NCBI GenBank assembly: GCA_024195585.1
Contig: SWBL01000355.1
Location: 1 to 51,191, forward strand
Reading direction: 5' to 3'
DNA length: 51,191 nt
From: Aureobasidium sp. EXF-3400
Taxonomy: Eukaryota > Ascomycota > Dothideomycetes > Dothideales > Saccotheciaceae
Shown: positions 22,179 through 32,317 of the stretch, piece after piece
How the letters are laid out: every line of letters begins with the position of its first letter
Numbering within the stretch: the first letter of the stretch is position 1
Translations under genes and position numbers: made by a program
The notes under the pieces: model-generated
Seen by the model: only the letters and a program-made list of their open reading frames with translations
Told to the model about the DNA's origin: nothing
Database searches by the model: none

Positions 22179-24035
22179 TTAGTGTCCAGAGAAGTCCAGG
22201 ATAGCCACCTTGGCAACTTCAGGGCCGACCATTGCCGCATATCTGCCAACGACTCCTTTGATCGAGCTCGGGTCTTCGATATCGCCGCTTTCCCATGCCA
22301 CGAGGTCCTTGTTCTTGTCAGTATTTGCGTGCAGTTTTTGAATTGATTTGGCTAACCTCTGTATGCACCGTCATTCCTTTGCTAATATGGATGCGCATCT
22401 TGTCGAGGTCGACCTTGGCTTCGACATCGGCAGCACTCATCATTCCAGGCATATTCCATTGGAAGAGATCCTCTGGGTTTGCAGCCACTCCCACCGGAGT
22501 ATCTAGCAGATAATGAATGCCTTCTTCGCCCTTTTGGTGATTACGCTCGCGTGACAACGAAACATATTTCTGCTGTGCCATCAGCTCGCGCACTTCTCCT
22601 TCCAACGGATTCCATTCATAGGTCTCAGGGTCCAGCACGTATTGCGGTTTGTAGTCGCCCTTGTAGCGCATTTTGACGCATTGGTGAATGTAATAGCCCA
22701 TGTAGTAGAACTCATAGCCGCCTTCAAGAGCAAGTGCTGCTTCTCTCATCGCACTGAGCTTGCCGAAACTCCACTTCTCGAAGTCCTGGTGGTAGACAAA
22801 GTAGACTCCGCTGACCGCATGTGGTAGGAGATCGAGTACACCTATAGCGATGAGTCGACCGTCGAGTCGATAGCATTGATGATATGATCCAAGGCGGAGT
22901 TCTTTGCCGTCTTTCTTTACTGTCTCTCGAGCTATTGGAGACTTGCAAAGGAAGCGCTCGAAACCTCGCTTTGTGACCTCTCCAGGCTCGTCGTGGTGAA
23001 CATGGATCTGATAGTCTTTGTAAAGCTGAAACTTCTCCTCGGTACAAGTATCGGGCTCGAGAGTGACCTCGAAGCGATGAGCGGGTGCAACAGGCTTTAG
23101 TTGGTCCACTTCTGCTTCATGGACTGTGTGCAACAAGTCGAAGCCGTTTCTTTGTCGGGCTTTTTCTCTACAGATTCGGGGTCAGCTCATGCAAGCCAGG
23201 CATAGAGTTATACCAGATTTACTCTTTGGTTTTGGGAAAGCGCTTGGCAGTCTCTTTGATGTACTCCTCTCCAAGCACAAACTTGTTCCAGCTATTTAAA
23301 GCTTTACGTTGGTTGGTGTTCGAGGCAAGAGATTTTGCGGGCAGTCTAGAGGACTCATCAGTGACATTCGGCCGAGGGTAATGATGTGCCACCCACCTGA
23401 TTGTGTAATGAGGGCAGCATGATCGATATACATCTGGCTTGTAGATGAGGTTACCGGATCTATGAGCCTGTCAGCCTGTGTATTCTACCTATGAATGTAC
23501 AGCATGTCTAGCAAGCGAGAAAGACGTCAAGACCAGTACTCTCACACGACAACTCCTGTATATTGTTGCTGTACAGAAATGCTTACCGTCTCCAGCCTCG
23601 GTCGACCAAGTCCTGATATACTTTGGCGCTCAAAGTTTTTGTGATCACGTAGTACGAACCACCTGTAGCAGTTAGACTATGTGCATGTGACAATATAGAA
23701 GGCGACGATGTTAGATGAAGGGGGTTCTCCATCAAGTAATCGGTACGCACGAGATTTGGGGGTTCTCTGACTTGAATCATCGCCTTTGCAATAGCCACAA
23801 TCGCCTTTTCACGATGTCAACTCTGTACATGAGGTTATAGGGCGTGAGGGGCGTCACCTGGCTGATATCCTGAGCGGTTTCCTGTCAGCCTCATGTAATG
23901 AACATAAGTGCAGCCTACATGCTGCACAGCCGGGCTGCTGGAAGCTGGCAAAGCACATGTCTCGATGCGCACTTTTAATTGGATTGTTCCTTTGGACCTA
24001 CCTATTGGTGTAAGAAGGGTCGCGGCTGCGGGCAT
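22179..24035 (-). CDS. ATE1: arginyl-tRNA--protein transferase
   Basis: Transfers arginine from Arg-tRNA to N-terminal Asp/Glu (or oxidised Cys) of proteins, creating N-degrons for the Arg/N-degron pathway. Eight exons: 24002-24035, 23858-23869, 23751-23804, 23587-23662, 23397-23459, 23223-23345, 22357-23167, 22179-22313. Together they give 1308 nt, 435 residues. Exon 2 is only 12 nt. It restores TPIGYQPGDCGYCKGDD, the family N-terminus with the CGYC pair that, with the CC pair of YRSCCPHYTIR, forms the conserved cysteine set. Other marks are QDLVDRGWRRSGNLIYKP, QRKALNSWNKFVLG, SYHQCYRLDGRLIAIGVLD, SGVYFVYHQD and the C-terminal catalytic-fold segment GYYIHQCVKMRYKGDYKPQY. The last intron is 43 nt. 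The stop codon directly abuts a MITE-like element. Confidence 0.93.
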
Positions 24036-24740
24036 GTTGGCTTGCAGCGTCGGTGGCTAGCCAAGATCGATACAGGAAGAGACGCGTGACAGTGCCGTGT
24101 CAGTCAAGGCGGTTTTGAGGAAGAGGACAGTGGGAGAGGTGGTAGGGTTCAGGTATTTGTATCGAGACAATAGGTAATAAAGAAGTGTAGTGATACGTGG
24201 AGGTCTCTGAAATTCTGAGTGACGATGTAACTGTGAGACGTAATTCGGACAGTGGTGCCTCATGTAGGTCTCGGATAGTTATAGCTCATGAGGTATTGTC
24301 TATATACACAACTACACGTGCAAGCTATTGGATACAGTACTGAGAAAGTGAAAGACGGCGGTGAAATGCTAATATAAATATTGTTGAATGGTGAGGAGGG
24401 GTCTAGATTGCAGGCATGCCTCGTCTTCGGCGGGCGGCCAAAGTCTCCGTCGAAATTCACAGCCCCGGACGCTCCTGTAATTGACTACACAACAAACCAC
24501 TACTTGCATGACTTCCTCAATCCGATAGCAGTCACCCGTCGCGAACGGGTCTGACCCTCAGATCCTCCTCTTACAACCAATTCACACCCACACCCACACT
24601 CACTTCCGAGTCAACTCAGCCTCCGTTGAACGCCAACGACTTTATTTGGCTGGACACGTGAGCCATACACATCGACCGCCAACAGACCATCTCGACTCGC
24701 CCATCCGCTCGACATCTGGAACGGACCTTCGACTGTCAAG
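24036..24740. other. divergent promoter region between ATE1 and the Nudix gene
   Basis: No gene recognised. It contains a 17-bp palindrome at 24534-24550 (ACCCGT, CGCGA, ACGGGT), about 190 bp before the Nudix ATG, which could be a regulatory site. C-rich tracts (ACACCCACACCCACACTCAC, 24585-24604) suggest the core promoter or 5' UTR. Confidence 0.5.
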
Positions 24741-25290
24741 ATGACTCAAGATCTAAGTGTTGACCGCCCTATGGAGGCTCGCACTGGAAGAGAGAACCAG
24801 AGTGAGTCCGACCGCAGCCTTCGCCAGCTACACACCTTGTACTGACTAGTTACCCAAAGGATACGGCTCTCAAGGAGAACGCCTTGTCGCTGGCATCGTG
24901 CCCCTCTCCAACGACCGCAAGACCGTCCTCCTCATCCAGTCAATGCGCCGCGGCGGCTGGGTCCTCCCTAAAGGCGGTTGGGAAGTCGATGAGACTGTCG
25001 AAGAAGCCGCCTGCCGCGAGGCTTGGGAAGAAGCTGGCGCCGTCTGCAAAATTCACACCGACTTGGGCAAGATTCCCGAGAAAAGGAAACCCGACCAACT
25101 CACCGAGAAGGCACCTAAAGCCGCATACCACTTCTTTGAGGCTACCGTCGACGAGGTCAAGGAGGAGTGGCCGGAAAAGCACAAGCGCAAGAGAAGGTGG
25201 ATGGGCTACCAGGAGGCTATCGGCTTGTTGAAGGACAGGCCTGAGCTGTCCGAAGCTCTCAACAGAAGCAGCATCGACAAGCAGCTCTGA
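24741..25290 (+). CDS. Nudix hydrolase, diphosphoinositol-polyphosphate phosphohydrolase type (Aps1/DIPP-like)
   Basis: Members cleave diphosphoinositol polyphosphates and diadenosine polyphosphates, tuning inositol pyrophosphate signalling. Two exons (24741-24801, 24860-25290; intron 58 nt, donor GTGAGT) give 163 residues, the size of compact DIPP enzymes. The Nudix box lies at residues 59-81: G-x5-E-x7-REAWEEAGA, with the catalytic glutamates of REAWEE intact. It is preceded by RRGGWVLPKGGWE, the form typical of the DIPP branch, which also carries the downstream lysine-rich segment EKHKRKRRWM. Start: the first exon (MTQDLSVDRPMEARTGRENQ) is required to keep SQGERLVAGIVPL in frame. The gene is convergent with MSF1, sharing a 433-bp tail region. 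Confidence 0.93.
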
Positions 25291-25723
25291 CCGCCGTCTT
25301 GAGACAGTCATCCACAAACACAACCTCTACGGCACACCTAAGTCTCGAGGTTTCAGACGGTGCGGTCGTGCACAAAATAGAGGCAGGGGCGCACACTACG
25401 GCATGCCCTCGTCGAGTTTCGAATTTTGAAGAGAAATAGCAAGTTATCGATATATCGATAATGAACCCTACGACTGCAGATGGGAAAGATGGTTCATCTC
25501 TGAGAAGAAATACTTCGGCTCTAATTCTTGCGGATTTTACTCGCTAGATCTACCAATTGTAATGCGAAAATAAAAAGGGATCAAAGATACATCTTCGCTT
25601 CGGCTCCCAGAGCCGAGTTCTGCCTTGGTCATCCTTATTGCACAAGCTTTACGACGACTTTTCAGTCCATATATGTGATACAGCTAATTTACAAGATTTC
25701 TCACGGCCGGGAAAGTCCACCTC
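25291..25723. other. convergent tail region with an 18-bp palindrome
   Basis: Lies between the ends of the Nudix and MSF1 genes. It holds a perfect palindrome at 25444-25461 (TTATCGATATATCGATAA), which in RNA could form a hairpin on either strand. No gene recognised. Confidence 0.55.
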
Positions 25724-27433
25724 TTATCTCAGTTCGACACCAAACTTGCTTACCAATTCCTGTCGAATCTTCTCGTGCATGTCGTTTGCCTGCTCCTTGG
25801 TCAAAGTGCTCTCGAGACTGCGGTAGTTGATTCTGTAGCACAGACTTCTACGGCCAGTCTTTGGGTGAGTGAACTCATCAACCAGAGTGACGTCCTCCAC
25901 GGAGTCTCCGGCAGCACTGCGCACGATCTCCATGATATCATTCTCGTGGAACTCCAGAGCAGGTGCAGCTGCCTCCGATGCGAGACCACCGGCCGGAGAA
26001 GGCGACGAAGATGTGTTCGAGGCGGTGGCAGTCACAACAGCATCTTGGGCAACGCTCTTGGGCAGCCAGAAAGCGACATCGCGGGGTGCGGCGGGGTACT
26101 TCGAGAAGGGCACGTAACGACGAATCTTCTTTTCATCGAATTGAGACAAGAAGCGAGAGTCTTTGCTCCAGAAGAGGCGAATGTCGGGGATTTCGTAGAG
26201 CAGCATGGCAATTCTCTCGAGACCAATACCAAACGCCCAGCCAACTCTTGATGGTGCGTCAGCATTGTCAAGGAGTGGTTGAGAAATAACACCGCAGCCG
26301 AGGACTTCGAGCCAGTCACCTTGCCAGAAGATTTCGAGCTCCCATGATGGCGAAGTGAAAGGGAAGTATGCCTCAATCCAGCGTACTTTCAGGGGTTCTT
26401 GCGATTGAGCTTGGTTGCGTACTTCATCGATGGCGGATGCAGCTGCTGCCTCCTTGGCCTTTGAGAAGATTTCAACAACGACGTTCTCTAGAGAGCGCTT
26501 CAGATGGGCAGCGACAGCTTCAGCTTCTTCTTGAGTATGAGGCTTTTGCAGAGGATTGCGTTCAGGATGAGTAGTAGGGTTCGGATCCTCAACAACAATA
26601 TCAGGCTTAGGCAGCTTTTCCACATCTTCCCAGATCTGCTGTGCGAGCGTCTTCCCTTCGGGCACAGCATTGCGGTCCCATGTCATGGCGCCCTCCATCT
26701 GGTGGAAAACAGGGTAGTGTGAGCGATCGATGGCATCTCTGCGGTAGACATCGGCTGAAATGGTGAAGCCGTTACTTGTATTTGCGCGGAAGACATCGGC
26801 TTGATGTGCAGATGTATGTGTCCGTAGCACGGTGTCCTTGTTGATGTAGTAGGTATCCGTTCGACTACGTCCGGGATGGTCAAGTGGGAAGCCCAAGGAG
26901 TCGAAATTTTGGCCCACGGTTACGACAGGAGAAAACTCGTTGTGATGTTCGTAGCCAGGGAAGCGAGACTCGATCAACTTTCTTGTGATCGAGATTGGGT
27001 GGTTATCCTGCTGATGCAGTTTTCGTGATACATTTTCCAGGATAGTACTCGGCACGTTTGTCCAGGAGTCTGATGGGTACACTTTGCCGTGTATCGTCAA
27101 CTCTCTTGCCTTGGAATCTGTATTTGCAATCAGCATGAGAGTGTACAATACTGTGCGTGATCTGTCTTGATGTAGGGTTCTCTCGCTTGTAACTGTATAT
27201 CGAGACCACACTCCTCGAGGGGCTCACAACCACACCGTTCCATGGTTTGTGGCCTTCTTTGCGCCCATTCTCCGTATGTATATCTACTTTGTGATCATGA
27301 AAAATGCTACTGACTGACCTGAGCTATTGTATCGTCGCGAAACTGACAATGATGCAATCGACGCGTTACTAGAGACCTTCAAGCATCTGCCACATGCCGA
27401 AGCAGATGCACGGAGCAATACAAGATAAATCAT
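25724..27433 (-). CDS. MSF1: mitochondrial phenylalanyl-tRNA synthetase
   Basis: Monomeric class II synthetase that charges mitochondrial tRNA-Phe. Two exons, 27319-27433 and 25724-27117, give 502 residues. Exon 1 encodes MIYLVLLRASASACGRCLKV followed by SSNASIASLSVSRRYNSS, Arg/Ser-rich, lacking acidic residues: a typical matrix presequence. The 201-nt intron has donor GTCAGT and acceptor AATACAG. Without it the frame would begin with a GTG inside the intron. Catalytic-core marks are HPISITRKLIESRFPGYE, LRTHTSAHQADVF (motif 2 region), VFHQMEGAM, VRWIEAYFPFTSPSWELEIF and GWAFGIGLERIAMLLYEIPD (motif 3), followed by RLFWSKDSRFLSQF. The anticodon-binding domain (FDX-ACB) runs from YVPFSKYPAAPRDVAFWLP to the C-terminus, ending LVSKFGVELR. 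All family elements are present. Confidence 0.94.
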
Positions 27434-27754
27434 CCTTTCGATAGGATGCTGTAAATCTCAATTGCCGACCTCGTGGTAGGTATGCAATGCTCGATCTGGG
27501 CGAAGAGCGGAAGAAAGCTTCTGGAGGTCAATGCGCTAGCCGTCAGGGTGCTCCCCAAAACATTGCTTGATCGTCCATTCTGATAGATATCGCGACAGCA
27601 AGGGCAGGTACGATTATGGATTTGCCTTTCTTGAGGTCGGTCAAGTGACCCAACAGTGTGTCTCAAGTTTCATCTTCTGGTCATAATCTTTTCTTCGCCA
27701 AACCCTCGTCTTTCATTTATCAGCGTATATCTTCCACCATCTGCGACTCCAACC
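27434..27754. other. divergent promoter region between MSF1 and DIC1
   Basis: Short shared upstream region of two genes for mitochondrial proteins transcribed in opposite directions. No motif can be assigned with confidence. Confidence 0.5.
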
Positions 27755-28745
27755 ATGACTATCTTCCCCATCATCCCAGAAAACGACAATAAAGGCAGTA
27801 CCAAAGCTATTGCGAAAAGCAACGATTACAGCAATGGTCCAATCAAGTATCCACTGTAGTTTGGTGGTACATCTTCCGCCCTAGCGGCCCTCTTCTCTCA
27901 TCCGCTGGATCTAGGTATGCAACCGACACGTACAGAAGCACGTCACTGTTACTGACTATGATAAAGTCAAAGTCCGGTTACAGGCGCAGCATCACAAGGG
28001 AGCGCTTGACATGGCCGAGACTTTCAAGCATGTTTACAATAGCGAAGGCGTAGCAGGATTGTATCGTGGAATATCGGCATCCATCCTACGTCAACTCACC
28101 TACTCAACTGCACGTTTCGCAACCTACGAAAAGCTCAAGTACATGGCCGAGGACGATGGCGTGAAAGCTCCGCATACCTTACTCGTCGGACTCGCTGCAA
28201 CCTCTGGGTTGGTTGGTGGTCTCGTTGGAAACCCAGCGGATATCTTGAACGTTCGTATGCAAAACGATGCTGCTTTGCCGATTGCCGAACGCCGCAACTA
28301 TGGGAATGCGATCCGTGGATTTGTCACCATCGTGCGCGAGGAAGGCTGGAAACAGAGTGTTTTCAGAGGCATGGTGCCTAACCTTGGAAGAGGTGTGTTG
28401 ATGACGGCAGGACAATTGGTTGGATACGACGTGTTCAAGATGAAGATTCTCGCCCAGACTGAGATGCACGACGGCACAATGACACACATCGCCGCCAGTA
28501 CGCTCGCAGGTCTTGTTGCGACAACGCTCTGCAACCCCTTCGACGTGCTGAAGACGCGAATTATGGCCAAGGAAGAACGCCTCGGCATGTGGAATACGAT
28601 CAAACTGGTGCACAAGATGGAAGGACCGGCATGGATGTTCCGTGGATAGCTTCCAGCTTTTATTCGGCTGGGACCTCACACTGTTGCGACGTTCCTCTTC
28701 TTGGAGCAGCACAAGAAGTACTACAGAAGCCACTATGCGGATTAG
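27755..28745 (+). pseudogene. DIC1: mitochondrial dicarboxylate carrier with two in-frame TAG codons
   Basis: Mitochondrial carrier that exchanges malate or succinate for phosphate across the inner membrane. Exons 27755-27914 and 27967-28745 (intron 52 nt, GTATGC donor) give 312 codons before the natural stop. All three carrier signatures are intact: HPLDLVKVRLQ, NPADILNVRMQ and NPFDVLKTRIM. Two codons inside this frame are TAG: 27857-27859 (KYPL-stop-FGGTSSALAA) and 28647-28649 (WMFRG-stop-LPAFIRLGPHT). In DIC1 relatives both positions are Trp (KYPFWFGG, MFRGWLP). Each change is TGG to TAG. No indel or lost splice site is seen, and the frame continues cleanly to HYAD-stop. Either a very young pseudogene, or the TAGs are decoded or edited. 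The downstream part from 28011 alone would lack the first helix. Confidence 0.85.
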
Positions 28746-29099
28746 GGTGTTCTGGGAATTGTCCTGAGATATTGGTGAATGGTCGTGGACCTGAACAGAC
28801 ACCAAAGCAGTCCATCCCTAAGTAGACAATACAACATGTGTACTCTCTAAACAAGTTCGAGAATATGGATCAACAAGATGTGCCCTTTGGTTAAAGAGTT
28901 CAGCTCCGAAAGCGATGGAAGATGTTCAAGGGGAAATGGCGGAGATGTCGCCAAGATTGCGGGTCCAGCCGCAAGTCGGTCGCCAGCTGGCCTCACTTTG
29001 GAGCTTTAGGAGAAGTTGGTGGTAGAACGACTCTCCTCTTCCATTGATTCATCTCAATTCGTCGTCACTCCCTCCGGTTCGAACAGAGAGATTGTCAAC
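28746..29099. other. intergenic region, SEC61 promoter
   Basis: No gene recognised. It should hold the DIC1 3' UTR on the left and the SEC61 promoter and 5' UTR on the right. Confidence 0.55.
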
Positions 29100-30941
29100 A
29101 TGAGTGGTCGTGAGTCTGCACCTTTCGACGTGCTCGGCAGCAATGCCTTCGCAATGCCGCAAGCCGTACATTGCTGGCGCAGTGGAGCACGTCAATTGAC
29201 ACGTCTGTCGCATGACGACTAACACCTGGTGCTCGCAGTACGATTCCTCGACTTGGTGAAGCCTTTCACCCCCCTGATCCCCGAGATCGCCGTCCCCGAG
29301 ACCAAGACCCCCTTCCAGCAGCGTCTGATATGGACTGGTGTCACTCTCCTGATTTTCCTGGTCATGTCACAGATGCCCCTCTACGGCATCGTGTCCTCTG
29401 GTGAGCTGCACACATGCAATCTCGCACGCGACACCGATACTGACTCGGCTCAGACACCTCGGACCCGCTCTACTGGCTCAGAATGATGATGGCCAGTAAC
29501 AGAGGTACCCTCATGGAGCTGGGTATCACCCCCATCATCTCCTCCGGCATGGTCTTCCAGGTGTGTAGAATACGTTCAAAAGCTACAAACTCTACGAATA
29601 GGTGGTTCTGACAAACATGGTAGCTTCTTGCCGGTACCCATCTCATCGACGTCAACCTTGACCTCAAGGCCGACCGTGAGCTCTACCAGACTGCCCAGAA
29701 GGTGAGCTCCTCGAAAAATTACGCGTCGTGAGGAGCCAATACTGATCTTTCTAGCTCCTTGCCATTATCCTGTCCTTCGGCCAAGCCTGCGTTTACGTCC
29801 TGACCGGTCTCTACGGCCAGCCCTCGGACCTCGGTGCCGGTATCTGCGTTCTCCTCGTTGTCCAGCTTCTCACCGCCGCTCTGATCGTCATTCTCCTCGA
29901 TGAGCTCCTCCAGAAGGGCTACGGTCTCGGCAGTGGTATCTCCCTTTTCATCGCTACCAACATCTGCGAGTCGATCGTCTGGAAGGCTTTCTCGCCTACC
30001 ACCATCAACACTGGCAGAGGTCCCGAGTTCGAGGGTGCCATCATCGCCCTTGTCCACCTTTTGGTCACCTGGCCCAACAAGCAGCTTGCCCTCAAGGAGG
30101 CCTTCTACCGCCAGAACCTGCCTAACGTCATGAACTTGATCGCTACCATTGCCGTCTTCTGCGCCGTCATCTACCTCCAGGGTTTCCGCGTCGAGATCCC
30201 CGTCAAGTCATCGCGCCAGCGCGGTATGCGCGGTTCCTACCCCGTCCGTCTCTTCTACACCTCCAACATGCCCATCATGCTCCAGTCAGCTCTTTCCTCC
30301 AACGTCTTCCTCGTCAGTCAGATGCTCTACTCTCGCTTCAGCGACAACCTTTTGGTTAAGATGATCGGAGTCTGGGAGGCTCGTGAGGGCTCTTCTCAGA
30401 TGCTCCCCATCTCCGGTCTTGTCTACTACATGTAAGTCGAAACTTGTCTGAATGTCTGCTTCAAGCGCGATTGCTAACAATTCTTGCGCAGGTCCCCTCC
30501 CCTCAACTTCAAGGACGCCCTTCTTGACCCCGTCCACACTGCCCTCTTCATCGCATACATGCTCATTGCATGCGCCGCCTTTTCCAAGACCTGGATCGAG
30601 GTCTCCGGCTCCAGCCCTCGCGATGTTGCCAAGCAGCTCAAGGAGCAGGGTCTTGTTATGGCCGGTCACCGTGATGAGTCCATGTACCGTGAGCTCAAGC
30701 GTGTCATTCCTACTGCTGCTGCCTTCGGTGGTGCCTGCATTGGTGCTCTCTCCATTGTCAGTGACCTTGTCGGCGCTCTTGGTAGCGGTACTGGTATTCT
30801 CATGGCTGTCACGTAAGTTTTGACATGTTTTCCGCACAAAAGACCCAGACTAACAACATGCTCAGCATCATCTACTCTTACTTCGAGATTGCCGCCAAGG
30901 AGGGTGACATGTCCGGCCTCAAGGGTATGGTCATGGGTTAA
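29100..30941 (+). CDS. SEC61: Sec61 alpha, pore subunit of the ER translocon
   Basis: Forms the ER protein-conducting channel with Sbh1 and Sss1, for co- and post-translational import. Seven exons: 29100-29109, 29239-29400, 29454-29560, 29624-29701, 29755-30431, 30492-30812 and 30866-30941. They sum to 1431 nt, 476 residues, the normal size. The 10-nt first exon gives [19 protein letters not shown], the fungal N-terminus. Family marks are the plug/pore region [60 protein letters not shown], the TM6 loop [20 protein letters not shown] and the C-terminal [20 protein letters not shown]. Ten hydrophobic segments are visible. Strong codon bias (C-ending) indicates high expression. Confidence 0.97.
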
Positions 30942-31456
30942 GAGCCTAGAGTGCCAGATTTAAGAATCTTCTACACTGTATATTTTATCATCAGGAGGAG
31001 AGAGGTATGCTACGGGCGATCTTGGAAGAATCTTGCTTGTAACAAAAGCCAGTCTCTAAAAGAGCTTTGTAGATTATTGAGACCAGGCACTTTCGTCCCG
31101 AGTGTCTCTGATTTGGCCAGATCGCCGTCAGTCCTACGCTCTTTTGTAGGATGCAATTTCAAGAAAAGTTATTCACATTCGCTCTTTCCTTTTCTGTGAC
31201 TTTGAACTTGCTTCGCTTCACTTCACTTCACTTGGCGTCGCTGCTTCCCCCTGGACTTTCCTTCCAATCCATCCAATCAGTCTACTGAATTCCTTCTCGC
31301 GCAGATGAAGACTGCTTCTTAGCGCTCCAACTGCCTCACTCGTCCGATTGTGTTTTCAGCAAAGTCTTCCAATCGACACCCGAAAAGTGTCGCGCAGAAA
31401 TAAGGTGTCTCTACGTCTTTTCGTTAATTGGCCATCAAGCAGCGCTTCTACTTATC
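30942..31456. other. intergenic region with a CTTCA microrepeat
   Basis: Contains the SEC61 3' UTR and the promoter of the next gene. A short (CTTCA/TTCAC) microrepeat lies near 31209-31231. Nothing else recognised. Confidence 0.55.
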
Positions 31457-32317
31457 ATGGAACTTCGTAATGGCAAACGCTTGCTTCATGTTCCGTCGAG
31501 TCGCACCCGTCCTCGCAAGCCTCGGCCGTTCCGTCTGCTAGACCTTCCTACAGAGCTCAGACTTATGGTATTTAGCTATGCCATCGGTTATCAGAACGTT
31601 CACTGGACCATGGCCTTCGAGTCCGGATTTAGATCTGGATTCATGCTGGCATTGGGTCGTCCGCGAGGCTTTGTTGACATCAAACACGACGTGGATCTTC
31701 AAAAACATCGCTCTAGTCTCTTGCACACCTGCACTCAAGTCTCTCAAGAAGCCCTGCCAATCTTCTACAACCAAACACGTTTCGACATTCTTTTCTGTCA
31801 GGACGATTTGCTCCTTTTCTATGGAGCATACCAGCTTCGGTTGCCTTCTTGGGGAGCTAGACCAAGTGGTAATGACATGACCCGAACTGTTCTCCAGCGT
31901 GTCAAGCACATCTGCTTCAACTTCGGAAACGAGCGCAGAAGTTATCCGCACGATTGGCAGATGATAGAGCTTCGTGGTCTCCTGGGCCATGGAGCATGGC
32001 TTAAATCACTTCGATTCGTCGTGAAGGGCAGCGTAGAGTTCGCTGAAAGAAGCACATGGTATACGCACCGTGGCGCACTCGACTTCGAGTTGTATCGTGG
32101 CAATGCCGTCCTAGAGCTTCATGGCTACAATATCACCGATGAGGAAATGACAGAATTCAGAAAGCGTTTCAGAGGTACATTGCTCCCGTTTTATTCATTT
32201 CGACGACAGGAAGCTGATCCTACCACAGAGTCAAGCATCTCGTATCCCATCAAGGTATGCAGAGGAAGCGATGTCCCGAGCGATCAGAAGGACTGGTGGC
32301 CTGGAGTTACTCACTGA
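31457..32317 (+). CDS. F-box/2EXR-like protein of unknown function, single exon
   Basis: A 286-residue protein of a large, poorly characterised ascomycete group. Residues about 26-45 read FRLLDLPTELRLMVFSYAIG, an F-box-like/2EXR entry motif (LLDLPxELRxxIxxYA). The segment LLHTCTQVSQEALPIFYNQT is the second hallmark of these proteins (L..C..v..Ea..ifY..t). Such proteins may be ubiquitin-ligase adaptors, but most lack evidence, so no function is assigned. A basic N-terminus (NGKRLLHVPSSRTRPRKPR) precedes the motif and might direct it to the nucleus. No signal peptide or transmembrane helix is seen. The start at 31457 is the first ATG in frame and follows TATC, a fair context. The family usually has about 250-350 residues, so length is normal. 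Confidence 0.8.
   Translation: MELRNGKRLLHVPSSRTRPRKPRPFRLLDLPTELRLMVFSYAIGYQNVHWTMAFESGFRSGFMLALGRPRGFVDIKHDVDLQKHRSSLLHTCTQVSQEALPIFYNQTRFDILFCQDDLLLFYGAYQLRLPSWGARPSGNDMTRTVLQRVKHICFNFGNERRSYPHDWQMIELRGLLGHGAWLKSLRFVVKGSVEFAERSTWYTHRGALDFELYRGNAVLELHGYNITDEEMTEFRKRFRGTLLPFYSFRRQEADPTTESSISYPIKVCRGSDVPSDQKDWWPGVTH

Noticed and set aside
27118..27211. start of MSF1 at the GTG codon 27211
   Set aside because: It lies in the intron; the upstream exon gives an ATG and a mitochondrial presequence.
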